A stretch of 64,000 nucleotides of DNA from Seminavis robusta (taxonomy: Eukaryota > Bacillariophyta > Bacillariophyceae > Naviculales > Naviculaceae): the NCBI GenBank assembly GCA_903772945.1, contig CAICTM010000077.1:62001-126000 (forward strand), read 5' to 3'. Positions 1 to 10,025 of the stretch are shown here, piece after piece. The notes beneath the pieces were generated by a model. That model did not search any database and was not told the origin of the DNA. It saw nothing but the letters and a program-made list of their open reading frames with translations. The number at the start of each line of letters is the position of its first letter. Position 1 is the first letter of the stretch. The position numbers were made by a program, and so were the translations under genes.

Positions 1-2
1 TC

Positions 3-3000
3 TGTCTACCAAGTGAACCTGTTCGCGTCGGCCTCACAAGAACCGTTTCTACTGCCAGCACCAACAGCGAGCCCGACACTGCGTTGACGACACCGTCGGA
101 CCCGGACAATACTAGTGCCGCTGGTGGTGTCGCCGTTACTGATGGCGTGACAGATGGTTCGGGGAGTGTTTCTCCACCGAGCTGTCGAGTCCAAACCGGA
201 GCCTTTGTGGCTCATGGTGCGGGAGGAAGTCCCAATTCCACGACACGGGCCAGAACCCCACCGGTTGCTTTACTGGCTCCATTGGAACTCAAGAATCAGC
301 GAAAGCGCCGATTGAGTTTTGCTGGCAAAAAAATTCACGGCCACAGCTGCCGATCTTGTCTCGGTCGTACGTGCATGCTTTGCGAACAGAACTGCCTTGC
401 GTTGGAGCCAACGTTGCTTGTATGCAATGGAAGCAACTGTGCTGGGTCAAGGATTCGGAAAGGAGCGACCTACTTCATCGCCAGCGACGGCAGCCGCCAG
501 TACTGCCAACGATGCTTTGCCAGTCTCCCTCCAGTCCTGGCTCAGACTGCGGCCGAAGATGATACTGTTCGCTACAAGCGTGACTTGCTGAAGCGTAAGA
601 ATGATGAGGAGCTCGTGGAAGATTGGTTGACTTGCAATAAGTGCGAGATGGGTGTCCATCGCATTTGCGCTCTCCACAACAGTTGCGCAGATTCGTCCAA
701 AGAGTATTCCTGCCCATCTTGCGCCGCGCCACCTGCCAACGTCAATACGCAGGCGACTGCTGCTGCGTCCTCGGGAGCAGTAACCTCTTCTGAATCTGAC
801 GTGTACACCTTTGTCACTGGCGCTGGTTGCCCATTGCGGATGTCCGATGTTGCCGACCCGTCATTTTGCCTGCGACAAGATCTCCTGGCTGCGGATTCGT
901 TGCTGAAAACAGATATGTCTACTTTCGTCGAGGCGAAGGTTCGAGATCGGTTGAGGATGAGCTGTGATCTACCTAACGTGGACAAGACAGTGACGATCCG
1001 TGTCATTTCCGACTGCGATCGTTCCTTTGTGGTTCCAGATGTCGTGCGGAAGCACTTTAGAATGCCCACTGCGGACGATAGAGGTGATGAGGATGTGTTG
1101 TCGCCACCAAACAAGGTCACGTACAAGTCAAAAGCTATTGCCCTCTTCCAAAAGCATGATGGTCTCGATGTATGCATCTTCTGCATGTACGTGCAAGAAT
1201 ATGACGGTGATGACGACTATGACGAAGAAGAGCCACATGTCAAAGCTGGACTTGTGAAATCGAAACGCGTCTACATTGCGTATCTGGACAGCGTAGAGCA
1301 CTTCAGACCACGGGCTATGCGAACCAATGTCTATCACGAAGTGCTGATTGCTTACTTGGCGTCAGCCCGCATGAGGGGCTTCGAAACTGCCCACATTTGG
1401 GCGTGCCCACCGTCCCGCGGCAACTCCTTTGTGTTCTGGAACCATCCAGCTTCCCAGCGGACTCCGACGAAGGACCGCTTAATCGCCTGGTACCATGGAG
1501 CATTGAGCAGAGCGTTGGATTGTGGCGTGCTAACCGACGTACAGAGTTTGTACGAGAGTGAGTTCCATGAAACCCTCAAGGCGGCAGACAAAGAAAACGA
1601 AGACGACGGCGTCCCTCTGCACCCCAGCGGTCGAATGGTCTGCCCTCCTCTTCTGGAAGGAGACTACTGGATGGAGGAAGCTGTTCGAATTCACGCTGCA
1701 AGCCTTGCTCGACACCTAAAAGCACGTTCAGCGCACGAGGACAAGCCGGCAGAATGCTTGCCTCCAGCCGAGGGCGTCTGCGACCCCTGCCCCGCCAGAC
1801 AGATTGGTTCCATTCTCCTTGATCGACTGATGGCGCACAAATCTTGTGCTCCTTTCCGGAAACCAGTCAATGCCGCGGCTCTGAAACTGAAGGACTACCA
1901 CAAGATTGTAAAAAAGCCCATGGATCTCGGCACCATTTACACTCGGTGCATCCATGGAGAATATGCCTGCCTGGGTGATCTTGTGGAGGACGTGAAGCTT
2001 GTGTTTTCCAACGCCAAGAGTTTCAACCCTGCCGGCCATTTTGTTCACCAAATGGCGGAGGAAATGGAATGCTTCTTTTTCAAAGAGTTGGAAACGGTTG
2101 TCAAGACTTGGGACCTTACTGCCGAGGAAAGCAGCGTGAAGAGCTGGCGAGAGTTCTCCATGATGAGTTTGAGCTTGGATGTAAAGGTCGAACGCGCTCA
2201 AACAGTTTCCAGTTCGTCGCCCGCGAACGGCGAGACGGGAAGCCAGCAACTTGGCCAAGGTCAGCCGATTGGTTCGAACGTTCCCGCCTCGTCGACCGTC
2301 GTTTCTACCACCACAAGTCAACCTCCGGTATCACCGAAGATTGCACCAATCTGTCCGGTTGAAAAACTCCTGACTGGCGGCCCCGATGCCCTCTCACAGA
2401 GAATGGCCGGAGAAGACGGTTCAATGCCTGAAAAGAAGCATCCTTCGCCTGGAAAGCGGCCAAGCGTTTCCAAGAAGGGTGGGACCAAACGCCGCCGAAG
2501 TTCTGTTTCGGTTGCCCCTGTCGAAGAGGAGCCCATCTCGAAGCGCCGCCGACAAACTTGGCTTGGAGAGGAAGTCGGATCATCAGTTCGTTCTATGCGG
2601 ACCAGCTTCTTTGCGTGTTCACTGGTGCCGACCAAATCGGCTTCTCGAAAAGTCCAAGAAAAGTCCAGCGTCTTTTCCGCATACACAGAGGGCTTCAACT
2701 TTTCCGAGGATTCAAACATCACAATGTCGAGCGTTGCGGATGCTCGTGCCGGGCTACTTGATTTTTCTCAGCGACGAAATCTTGAGTTCTCGACCTTGCG
2801 CCACGCCAAGTACAGTACGGCAGTGCTTCTCTACTATCTGCACCACCCGGATGCCCCAGGCGTGGTTCCAGTTTGCACCTCCTGCAATGAAGTGACGACC
2901 GATTGCCGCTGGCACAAAGTGGTCAAAGTTGAAGAACTGAACAAAGGACCCGCCAAGAAGAAGAAGCGACCGTCCAAGGTGGTCGTCAGTGCTAGTTGCG

Positions 3001-3161
3001 ATGATTCTGGAAAAGATGAATCAGGTGGTGAGACAAAGATGATGGCAGACAACGCCGAGAAGAAGAATGTTGCGGAAGAACTCTGCAATTCTTGCCACTC
3101 AAAACATTCGCAACAAGACCAGTTCATTCCTCTACAGGTTTCAATTATTGCGGTCAACTAG
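3..3161 (+). CDS. CBP/p300-type histone acetyltransferase with bromodomain (5' partial)
   Basis: Nuclear coactivator that acetylates histone lysines. The frame is open to the left edge with no convincing ATG, so the true start lies upstream; 1052 codons are visible. Domains in order: a Cys-rich CBP C/H2-like module (about nt 340-520) followed by a PHD-like half (CNKCEMGVH, about nt 630-730); the KAT11 catalytic domain (about nt 800-1720) with the family motifs YLDSVEHFRPR, YHEVLIAYL and HIWACPP; a bromodomain (about nt 1790-2100, DYHKIVKKPMDLGTI); a Ser/Lys-rich linker; and a C-terminal ZZ-type zinc finger preceded by the family block EFSTLRHAKYSTAVLLYYLH. KAT11 followed by ZZ is the plant HAC/animal CBP order. 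The bromodomain lying after the catalytic domain, instead of before it, is unusual compared with animal CBP. No intron is needed. The family call is very secure; the exact start is unknown. Confidence 0.93.
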   Translation, partial: CLPSEPVRVGLTRTVSTASTNSEPDTALTTPSDPDNTSAAGGVAVTDGVTDGSGSVSPPSCRVQTGAFVAHGAGGSPNSTTRARTPPVALLAPLELKNQRKRRLSFAGKKIHGHSCRSCLGRTCMLCEQNCLALEPTLLVCNGSNCAGSRIRKGATYFIASDGSRQYCQRCFASLPPVLAQTAAEDDTVRYKRDLLKRKNDEELVEDWLTCNKCEMGVHRICALHNSCADSSKEYSCPSCAAPPANVNTQATAAASSGAVTSSESDVYTFVTGAGCPLRMSDVADPSFCLRQDLLAADSLLKTDMSTFVEAKVRDRLRMSCDLPNVDKTVTIRVISDCDRSFVVPDVVRKHFRMPTADDRGDEDVLSPPNKVTYKSKAIALFQKHDGLDVCIFCMYVQEYDGDDDYDEEEPHVKAGLVKSKRVYIAYLDSVEHFRPRAMRTNVYHEVLIAYLASARMRGFETAHIWACPPSRGNSFVFWNHPASQRTPTKDRLIAWYHGALSRALDCGVLTDVQSLYESEFHETLKAADKENEDDGVPLHPSGRMVCPPLLEGDYWMEEAVRIHAASLARHLKARSAHEDKPAECLPPAEGVCDPCPARQIGSILLDRLMAHKSCAPFRKPVNAAALKLKDYHKIVKKPMDLGTIYTRCIHGEYACLGDLVEDVKLVFSNAKSFNPAGHFVHQMAEEMECFFFKELETVVKTWDLTAEESSVKSWREFSMMSLSLDVKVERAQTVSSSSPANGETGSQQLGQGQPIGSNVPASSTVVSTTTSQPPVSPKIAPICPVEKLLTGGPDALSQRMAGEDGSMPEKKHPSPGKRPSVSKKGGTKRRRSSVSVAPVEEEPISKRRRQTWLGEEVGSSVRSMRTSFFACSLVPTKSASRKVQEKSSVFSAYTEGFNFSEDSNITMSSVADARAGLLDFSQRRNLEFSTLRHAKYSTAVLLYYLHHPDAPGVVPVCTSCNEVTTDCRWHKVVKVEELNKGPAKKKKRPSKVVVSASCDDSGKDESGGETKMMADNAEKKNVAEELCNSCHSKHSQQDQFIPLQVSIIAVN

Positions 3162-3463
3162 CTATATAGATCAGCTTGCAAGTAATAATTATCCTAGACT
3201 CCCCTCTTTCTGGCTTGTCTTGAAGTCTCAGGTGTTGCTGTAGCGTTCCAGTGCCGGTGGCTGTACAACAGTGGAGGAAAAGGGCACTGATCACTGTGTG
3301 GTCGAAACTGTTTGCGCTATCAGTAATGGTGGACCTCCATGGTGCTTGAAATCTACGACTGTACTCGGTGCTGTTCTACTGTGCAGGCGCCTCGACCAGT
3401 TTGTTTTGTTGGTTGTTGTATGCTGAGTATTGGATTTTGCTTGTTTACCAGAATTGACCGCTA

Positions 3464-5176
3464 TTATTTGTTTATCTGCTCGACAACATCCTCAACATCT
3501 TGAAACTCCCAGCTTGCAGTTTCGTCGCCACCGCCACTCCCCACCCATGATGATGATGATGATGATGGATCGCTGACGAAACCATCCTTTTGAAACTCCT
3601 TGTAAAGCTCTAGATCCAAGGCATCCTTTGCATCCTCTACATCGGTACTGATTTGAGCAATCAAATCCGGAAAGGACGGGAATTTCATTTCGGGTCGTAT
3701 AAAGCCAATCAACTGCAATCGCATGACTTCATCGTAAAAGTCGGGTGGATCCAATGCCTTGTCGTCAGACGACAACATCAAGTGAGCCTCTACAATCTTT
3801 TCAGGGTTCTCTTGTCCTTCAAAAGTGGGAGAGAATCCCACATTGACGACGGCCTTGTGAGGGACATTGCGTCCTGTAGTTGTCGCATCGACATTGTTGT
3901 CTCCTTCGAGGACGGCCCATCCAAAGTAGACTCCACAAGGCACATCCTGGAGTGCCCCTTGAAAGAGCCCGGATGGCAGATTGGCTGTGGGAAACCCAAG
4001 TTTTTTGCCTCCGCGTCCATATCCCCGATCGACTTGTCCTCGAAATCGCATGGTTTGTGGGACTGTTCGGTAGACGACTTTGGTTGCCGTGGCCATGTAG
4101 TATGACAATGGATCCTTGTTGTTGTCGTCCTTGTCTACAACATTGAGTATGCGAATGGGAAGTGTTCGAGCCAATTGTTGCAATTCCGGTACAGATGTTG
4201 GCAACAAATTTGGCACCATCATGGCATCTTCTTGCCGTAATTGTTGTACAAAGTCGCTGCCCAAAGGATGCGTGATGCAAAGGAGTCCGTCGACACGAAG
4301 ACAATCGCTCATTTGCTTTAGAGCTTGCTGTTGATCCCAAAAGTTTCCAAAGCAGGCATTGGCAACGACCAAGTCAAACTTCTGCGGTTCATCCTTGTTG
4401 TTGTTTGTGGGTACCCAATGGCTGATGTCGCCTAGTTGCACCGAAATGGAATGCTGCTGGTTGTCATCATCATTGTCATCCAGAAGAGCCTCGGCATATA
4501 CCTTTGCATTTTCAATCATTTTGGGCGCCAAATCGAGTCCCTGGATGTGAAGGGTGATGTCCTTTTTGTCGGCCGCTTGCATATAAAAGTCAAACAAGGC
4601 TCCCGATCCACATCCCACATCCAAAATGTGAAAGAAGTTCTCCGTGTAGGTAGCATTCTGGTTGGCCCGTGCCGGACGCGATGCCTGGTTGAGAGCGTGT
4701 CCTTGTTGTCTCAAGTGAATGACTTGGTCGATCATACTGTCGGTCATTTTGTGGAGAATTGGAACCACATCTGGTGGAATGGCTTCCTCCGAAGCAAAAA
4801 AGGTGGACAGTTCATCAAAGACTCTGCTTTGGTGATCCAAGTGTTCCGACTCGGTGGTTGCCGACGTAGCACTAGTAGTAGAGTCGCTCTTGAGCTGACT
4901 GCTTGTCGCCTTTTGCTTTTGTGTGAATTCACGCTCAAATTCAGTATTACTCGAAGTAGTGGCATCCCCCTTGTCCAATCTCAGTAGAGTAGAAGTTCTC
5001 TGTGACACAAACGGTCTTCTACTAGTGGGCGGTTGGATCCAAAATCTTGCCGGATTGGACAAGGGCTTTCGAGTTGCGAGAGCACCTCTTGTTATTGCCG
5101 CTGAGAATGCCATACAAGAGACAGGCAGCAGCAATACAAGCAAAGAAAAGGAAAGAGCGACTTCCATCATCATCAT
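3464..5176 (-). CDS. Plastid-targeted SAM methyltransferase-riboflavin kinase fusion
   Basis: A 570-residue protein joining two enzymes. Residues 1-24 form a signal peptide ending in CMAFSA, a variant of the diatom ASAFAP plastid address, followed by a Ser/Thr/basic transit-like stretch. A class I SAM-dependent methyltransferase fold starts near residue 180 (LDVGCGSGALFDF, then a DLVVANACFG motif). From about residue 375 to 515 there is a riboflavin kinase domain (GRGGKKLGFPTANL, then VVNVGFSPTF, then DFYDEVMRLQLIGFIRPEMKF), which makes FMN from riboflavin and ATP. The ATG is the first of four in a row and gives the signal peptide. The methyltransferase substrate cannot be told from sequence. 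Plants also have a plastid-related two-domain riboflavin kinase, but there the partner is a HAD phosphatase. No intron was seen. The motif array at 5409-6042 lies directly upstream. Confidence 0.88.
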   Translation of the reverse strand: MMMMEVALSFSLLVLLLPVSCMAFSAAITRGALATRKPLSNPARFWIQPPTSRRPFVSQRTSTLLRLDKGDATTSSNTEFEREFTQKQKATSSQLKSDSTTSATSATTESEHLDHQSRVFDELSTFFASEEAIPPDVVPILHKMTDSMIDQVIHLRQQGHALNQASRPARANQNATYTENFFHILDVGCGSGALFDFYMQAADKKDITLHIQGLDLAPKMIENAKVYAEALLDDNDDDNQQHSISVQLGDISHWVPTNNNKDEPQKFDLVVANACFGNFWDQQQALKQMSDCLRVDGLLCITHPLGSDFVQQLRQEDAMMVPNLLPTSVPELQQLARTLPIRILNVVDKDDNNKDPLSYYMATATKVVYRTVPQTMRFRGQVDRGYGRGGKKLGFPTANLPSGLFQGALQDVPCGVYFGWAVLEGDNNVDATTTGRNVPHKAVVNVGFSPTFEGQENPEKIVEAHLMLSSDDKALDPPDFYDEVMRLQLIGFIRPEMKFPSFPDLIAQISTDVEDAKDALDLELYKEFQKDGFVSDPSSSSSSWVGSGGGDETASWEFQDVEDVVEQINK

Positions 5177-5408
5177 GTCAACTGAAGGCCAATGAAACCT
5201 TCAAACGATCGACCACACCGATCGAGGTGAAGTTGGATTGTCGGTTTGAGGAAGCCTACCTAGATCTCGAAAGATACGATCCCGAAGAGAAGCCATCAAA
5301 GTGGCAGGGTGATTGAGTTCGGGAAAGCCTTTTCCCTCTCCCTCCCACCCAAATGGTACCACACTGTACGGTGACAGGGGGTAGACAGCACCAGTCTACA
5401 TACAGCAT

Positions 5409-6042
5409 GTTCATCTGCACAGGATTTTCAAAGAGCAAGCCTGCAGCTAAATCCAGGCATGGCAGGCAACACGATTCCTGTGCAATTGAACAGGACTGTC
5501 CTGTTCAATTGCACAGGTGCCTGTTCAATTGCACAGCCTGTTCCATTGCACGGGAAATAGACAGCCCAGCCTGCTCATATGCACAGGCTCCTGTCCAAGC
5601 ATACATGATTTGATACTTCAATTTTTTCTCTACTAAGTCCAAAGTCAAGTTACACCATTAGTAGGTAAATTACATGTAAAGTGATACTAACCAGTATCGG
5701 CAATGCTCGTCCACAGAGGAGCTTCGATAGAGTTGCTTCGATAGATGTGCTCAGGACCAAAGAAAGAGTGCTAAAGCACAGTAAAGGGGAACAAATTAAT
5801 TATTAGCAACAGCAACAGCAGCAAGCAAGGACAACTACTAGCTACCATATCCATCCGTCTCTTGCATTTATTTGTGGCTGCTTGCGACTTTGGTGTTTGT
5901 CATTCTTTCCCCCTTCCAGTGACCCACTTCCTGTACTATTGAACAGGCATACATCTCCTGTGCAAACGAACAGGATTCGGTACCAACAAACAGGAACCTT
6001 CATGTGCTATCGAACAGGAACCTTCATGTGCTATCGAACAGG
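5409..6042. repeat. Two opposed clusters of a CCTGTTCAATTGCACAGG-like motif
   Basis: About a dozen imperfect copies of an 16-18 bp motif. The left cluster (5409-5587) reads mostly as CCTGTTCAATTGCACAGG, with copies near 5409, 5498, 5520, 5537 and 5570. The right cluster (5930-6042) reads as the reverse complement type, ending GAACAGG, with copies near 5930, 5957, 5979, 6001 and 6024. The clusters are separated by about 340 bp of unrelated sequence. Spacing is irregular (about 17-30 bp). Confidence 0.75.
5477..5517. repeat. Perfect 41-nt palindrome (20-bp arms, 1-nt centre)
   Basis: The arm at 5477-5496 is the exact reverse complement of 5498-5517, with a single T at 5497 between them. It arises from two head-to-head copies of the surrounding motif. 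It could form a cruciform in DNA or a hairpin in RNA, or be a dyad binding site. Confidence 0.9.
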
Positions 6043-6405
6043 CAACATCATGTGCCTCCTTACACGCTGATCCTAGCAACATGTAAACTGTGGATCAACG
6101 ATCCACGCCACTCGGATCCCTCTTTGTTCGTTAGGAGTAAATGTTTGTGCTTTGGGCTGATTGAATCATTCTACTTCTGATTTACTATTTATTTACAACA
6201 GTAAAATTGCAAAGGGGGTTTAGAGTGGGTGGATTATCTAGCTAGGGACGCCAAAGAGTCGAAATACAGGACTAGGTTCCGTGGGATCATGGGCAAGAAA
6301 TTGAGGACTATTATGGGGGCCAAAGGGTTTGGCTTTACGGGATCCACAGAGACATAAAACTCAATGCCTGTAATTCAGCTTCGGCTTTGGGTTGCTTTTT
6401 ATAAA

Positions 6406-9365
6406 TTACCAAAAGAATATCGACATATAAGGCCCTGTGGTTGTTGAATTGCTGATATCAAAAGATCCATCTGCTCCAACCAAAACATCAACGGTGATAT
6501 CAGCGAAGGCCTCCCCATCTACGAAAGAATACAACACTGTTTGGTCGGTGGCTGTCACAGTGATCCAACCCGATGAGAATATTCCGTTGTTCCAACTGTC
6601 TGATAAAATCAACCTGTAGGCTTCGTCAGTGTTGACTGGGAAGAGAGACGAGTATAGATAATTCTTAAACTCCAGTGGACCACCTGATTCCAATGTGGTC
6701 CAATTACCAGTCACATTGTTTCCCTTCTGCCAGACCCATGATGTTTCTCTTGGAAAATAATCAGTATGGATGTTGAGCATGACTTCAGCACCTCTGGTTG
6801 GAATTCGACCAGGCCAATCCGGTGGAGCTTCTTTGAGGTCAGCACAGGTGGAAACGGGGGGGGTTTCATTTTGGGAACAATCACACCATAGAAGAGAACA
6901 AAGATGCCCTGGGACAGTTCCCGAGAACTGATTCCCATATAGTCTCAGCCCCATGGAAGCATTCAGCTGGATAGGTAGGGTTCCCACGAGGTTATTGTTC
7001 TCAAGAGCCAGGGATGTCAGTGATGTCATCATGCCAATTTCAGTTGGGATCTGACCAGACACGTGATTGTCAGACAGTTGAAGCTGTCTCAATGCGGTCA
7101 GCTGTCCAAGCTCGGAAGGTACTGGACCGGTCAACTGATTATCATAAAGATGTAACCAAAGCAACGCGGTCAGTTGGCCAATATCTGAAGAAATCGGACC
7201 TGTTAACCTATTCTGCTGAATCTGAAGCTCCTTCAATGAGGCCATGAGCCCAAGTTCCGAAGGAATTGTCCCCGTAAAGTGGTTTTCGTTGAACCTCAGT
7301 GTGGTCAGGGCCGTCAAAAGGCCAAGCTGGGAAGGGACTTGACCAGTGAGCTGATTTTGATTCAACGATATCCACTTCAAAGCAGCCAACTTTCCAAGCT
7401 CTGAAGGAACTGGACCAAACAGCTGGTTGTCATTCAACCACATCATACGTAGAGCGGTAAATGCACCCAACTCGGACGGAACTGGACCAGTAAACTGATT
7501 GGAAGATAGGGAAAGCCGGTTCGCCAATGAGGTCAGGAGCCCAAGCTCAGAAGGAAATGGACCGGTCAATTGATTATTCCAAAGGTCAAATGCGTCCAGT
7601 GAGGTCAGGAGCCAAAGCTCAGAAGGAATTTGGCCTGACAATTGACTCGCTCCCAAGTCAAGCACGGACAATGAAGTCAATGCTGAAATCTCGGAAGGAA
7701 TTTTGCCAGTGGACTGAATCCCCGTCAAAGTCAAACTTGTCAATTCACTCATCTCGTAAAGTTCTGTTGGTAACAATGATGAAACTGGCGTAGTAATGTC
7801 ATTGCTCCAAAATGCTATAATAGACAAGGAAGTCAAGAGCGCAATCTCAGGTGGAAAATGCGGGGAGAGACCAGAGAGCTGCAGGTCTTGCAGATCCAGA
7901 GACGTGACCTGCCGGTGGTCATTGCACGAAAAATCTGGATCTGAATATGGAAGGTACTTTCCACCAAAAAAATATCCTAACCCACTGGAGAACCAGTCAC
8001 ATTCTTTGACTGTGTCATCCATCCATCCATGACCCTTTATCGAAGGATTCCAACTTTCTCCTTCAAAGGCATAGAAAAAAGTAGCAAGGGCCAAGAGCTG
8101 TGTCTTTCTCCATTCTGGAAGGAACGTGATGTTTTGGTGTTCGGCCAGCCATCGCCATGCTCTCCACTGGGGAGTCCCACTGCCATTGTTCATGCTTGCC
8201 AAAGTGTAGTCAGGGAGACTATCAAATAGCAAGTCTAGAGCCCCAGTGGGGGCTGATGATGGAACTTCTGAAGGAGTCATGGAGCCGTAAACTGTGGGAG
8301 CCTCAGTTGACTCGAGGACAACCACATCCGCCTCCTTTTTCTTTTGCGTTCCCACCACGAATCCCACAATAATGGCAGCAACTAGAAACAACCAAAGAAC
8401 TGCCGCAAAGAAATTTCTTTGTTGTTCCTTCTTTTGGAGTACACGATGATGGGCGGCTTCCAGATCAACTGGATCGGCATGCATCAAATCAGCCGTGTCA
8501 TCCTCTATGGCGTTAGCCTTTACCAATCCTTCATTTGTCAACATCCGTGCTGGAGTACCGGTACCAACACTGGAATCTTCTGGACCACTATGAGTGCCCG
8601 AATTAGCACCAAGAAGACCATAGTTTACATTGGGGTTTCGTTGCATCTGTCCTCCTGGTGCGCCCAAGAATGCACCGGGCTGAGATTGTGGACGCATCTG
8701 GGTTGATCTGTACAAGCCGTTTTGTGGGACAACCTCTATAGATACTGGTGCGGGGTCCTCTACCGTAGTTCCTGGTACACTATCCTGTTGTTCGCTCACT
8801 AGAGCAGCTTCTTGTGCATTGAATGGAACATCCTCATTTGTGTTGGCATTTGCTGCTGCGTTGACATTTGCTGCATTGGCAAATTTTCCCATTTTGTCTT
8901 CTTCTCTGGACTCACTTGTTGTTCTGCGACTGAGACCTTGTTCTGCGACTGTCAAACTCCGACCAGCCCCAACTTTGAAGCCATTCTCTTTCACTTCTTT
9001 GCTTACGGCTTGGTTGGTTTCTTCTGTAGCTTGCTGTTGTTTCTCCTGGTTGGCTGCAACTGGGTTTTGGCATTGCTACTGTTGGTAAGAGCCGTGGAGG
9101 AAGTTTGAGGGGTCTTGTTGGCTGGCAGTTTCTTGGGAGCTTCTTCTTGTCGTTGTTCTTCTTCCTCCTCATCCAGAATTTTCGTGATGGCGGCTACATG
9201 GTCGAGTTGCCATTGTAAGGCTTCCGCTTCGGCCCTTTTAATGAGGACATCCCGTACCGCTGGGTCGAGTTGATCATCTTGACTGGTGTCTAAGCTAGCG
9301 ACTTCATCAGCGCCACCGGTACCACTACTGGTAGCCCTGGAATGACCGTCCTTTCCTTCATTCAT
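6406..9365 (-). CDS. Leucine-rich-repeat single-pass membrane protein
   Basis: A diatom LRR receptor-like protein. The long frame (6406 to about 9075) encodes a polar N-terminal cytoplasmic part, the block MHADPVDLEAAHHRVLQKK, one transmembrane helix (about nt 8350-8415), then an extracellular part. That part has a WRAWRWL LRR cap, roughly a dozen plant-type LRRs (repeated LTGPVPSELG, LTSL) and a C-terminal beta-sandwich-like domain with YRLILSDSWNNGI, of the DSYGDG type common in marine proteins. No kinase follows. The long frame has no ATG before MGKFAN (nt 8892). An upstream frame with a good ATG at 9363-9365 encodes an acidic coiled segment (AEAEALQWQLDHVAAITK) and then runs out near 9003, while the second frame reads sensibly from about 9075. 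I infer one gene joined by a short unrecognised intron or a frame slip between about 9070 and 9210; a separate start at 8892 is the alternative. Confidence 0.8.
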
Positions 9366-10025
9366 TTTGCTCTACTTCTATGACTGGCGCGTGTTACTTC
9401 TGTTGTATCGGTAGCGTTACAATGTTAGTAATACTGTAGTCTAGAAATGGGGAACGACGGTGCTCGTAGCAATTTAGACCGAGAGGTGTACCACTGTAGT
9501 TGCTTCGTCGTCGTTGCTTGAAGCTCTCCACGAGGAGGAGCCAGTGTCGACTGTGGAGTTGTGGGCTTATATAAATAAACTCTTGTGCTCTGGTCATGGC
9601 AATTGTGGCACGTGGTTTGGTGCGATGTCACCACTGAAGGATGACCGATGACAAAACGGAAATTAGACTAGACTATTCGGAACGTGGAAGAAACCTTCCT
9701 TGGCCGTTGTTTCGGCGCACCCCAGCTTGCATTCCCCTTCACCCTAATGCACAATTTTGGTGAAATTGAAAATTTGGAGACATCGAAGGTCATTTTTGCC
9801 CGACTCGACTCAAGACCAGCCCCTTGGCTCAGACACCATGAACGCTGAACACTGCATTGACTTTGCGCTGAGAAGGAAGGAAGCGATCATTGCATGTATC
9901 ACCACAAAACTCCTTGACTGCCACTCTCTCTTTAGTGGTTTTGGAAAGGAGAACAAGAGCCCACGACGTGAAACCAATCCGATCGATACCAGTACATCTA
10001 TAGATACTGTGTAAACGACAAGACA
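9366..10025. other. Divergent intergenic region between LRR and sulfotransferase genes
   Basis: About 660 bp between the start codons of two divergent genes; it presumably holds both promoters. Open frames on either strand are short and without family resemblance. No repeat or RNA gene was recognised. Confidence 0.5.

Larger units (their letters stand above)
5177..6405. other. Intergenic stretch carrying an opposed repeat-motif array
   Basis: No gene is supported between the methyltransferase-riboflavin kinase start and the LRR gene stop; short open frames here look random. The stretch lies 5' of the kinase gene and 3' of the LRR gene, so it probably includes the kinase promoter. It contains the motif array described separately. 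Confidence 0.6.

Noticed and set aside
572-1186. 204-codon minus-strand frame inside the acetyltransferase
   Set aside because: Antisense shadow of a well-supported KAT11 coding region, with no family signal.
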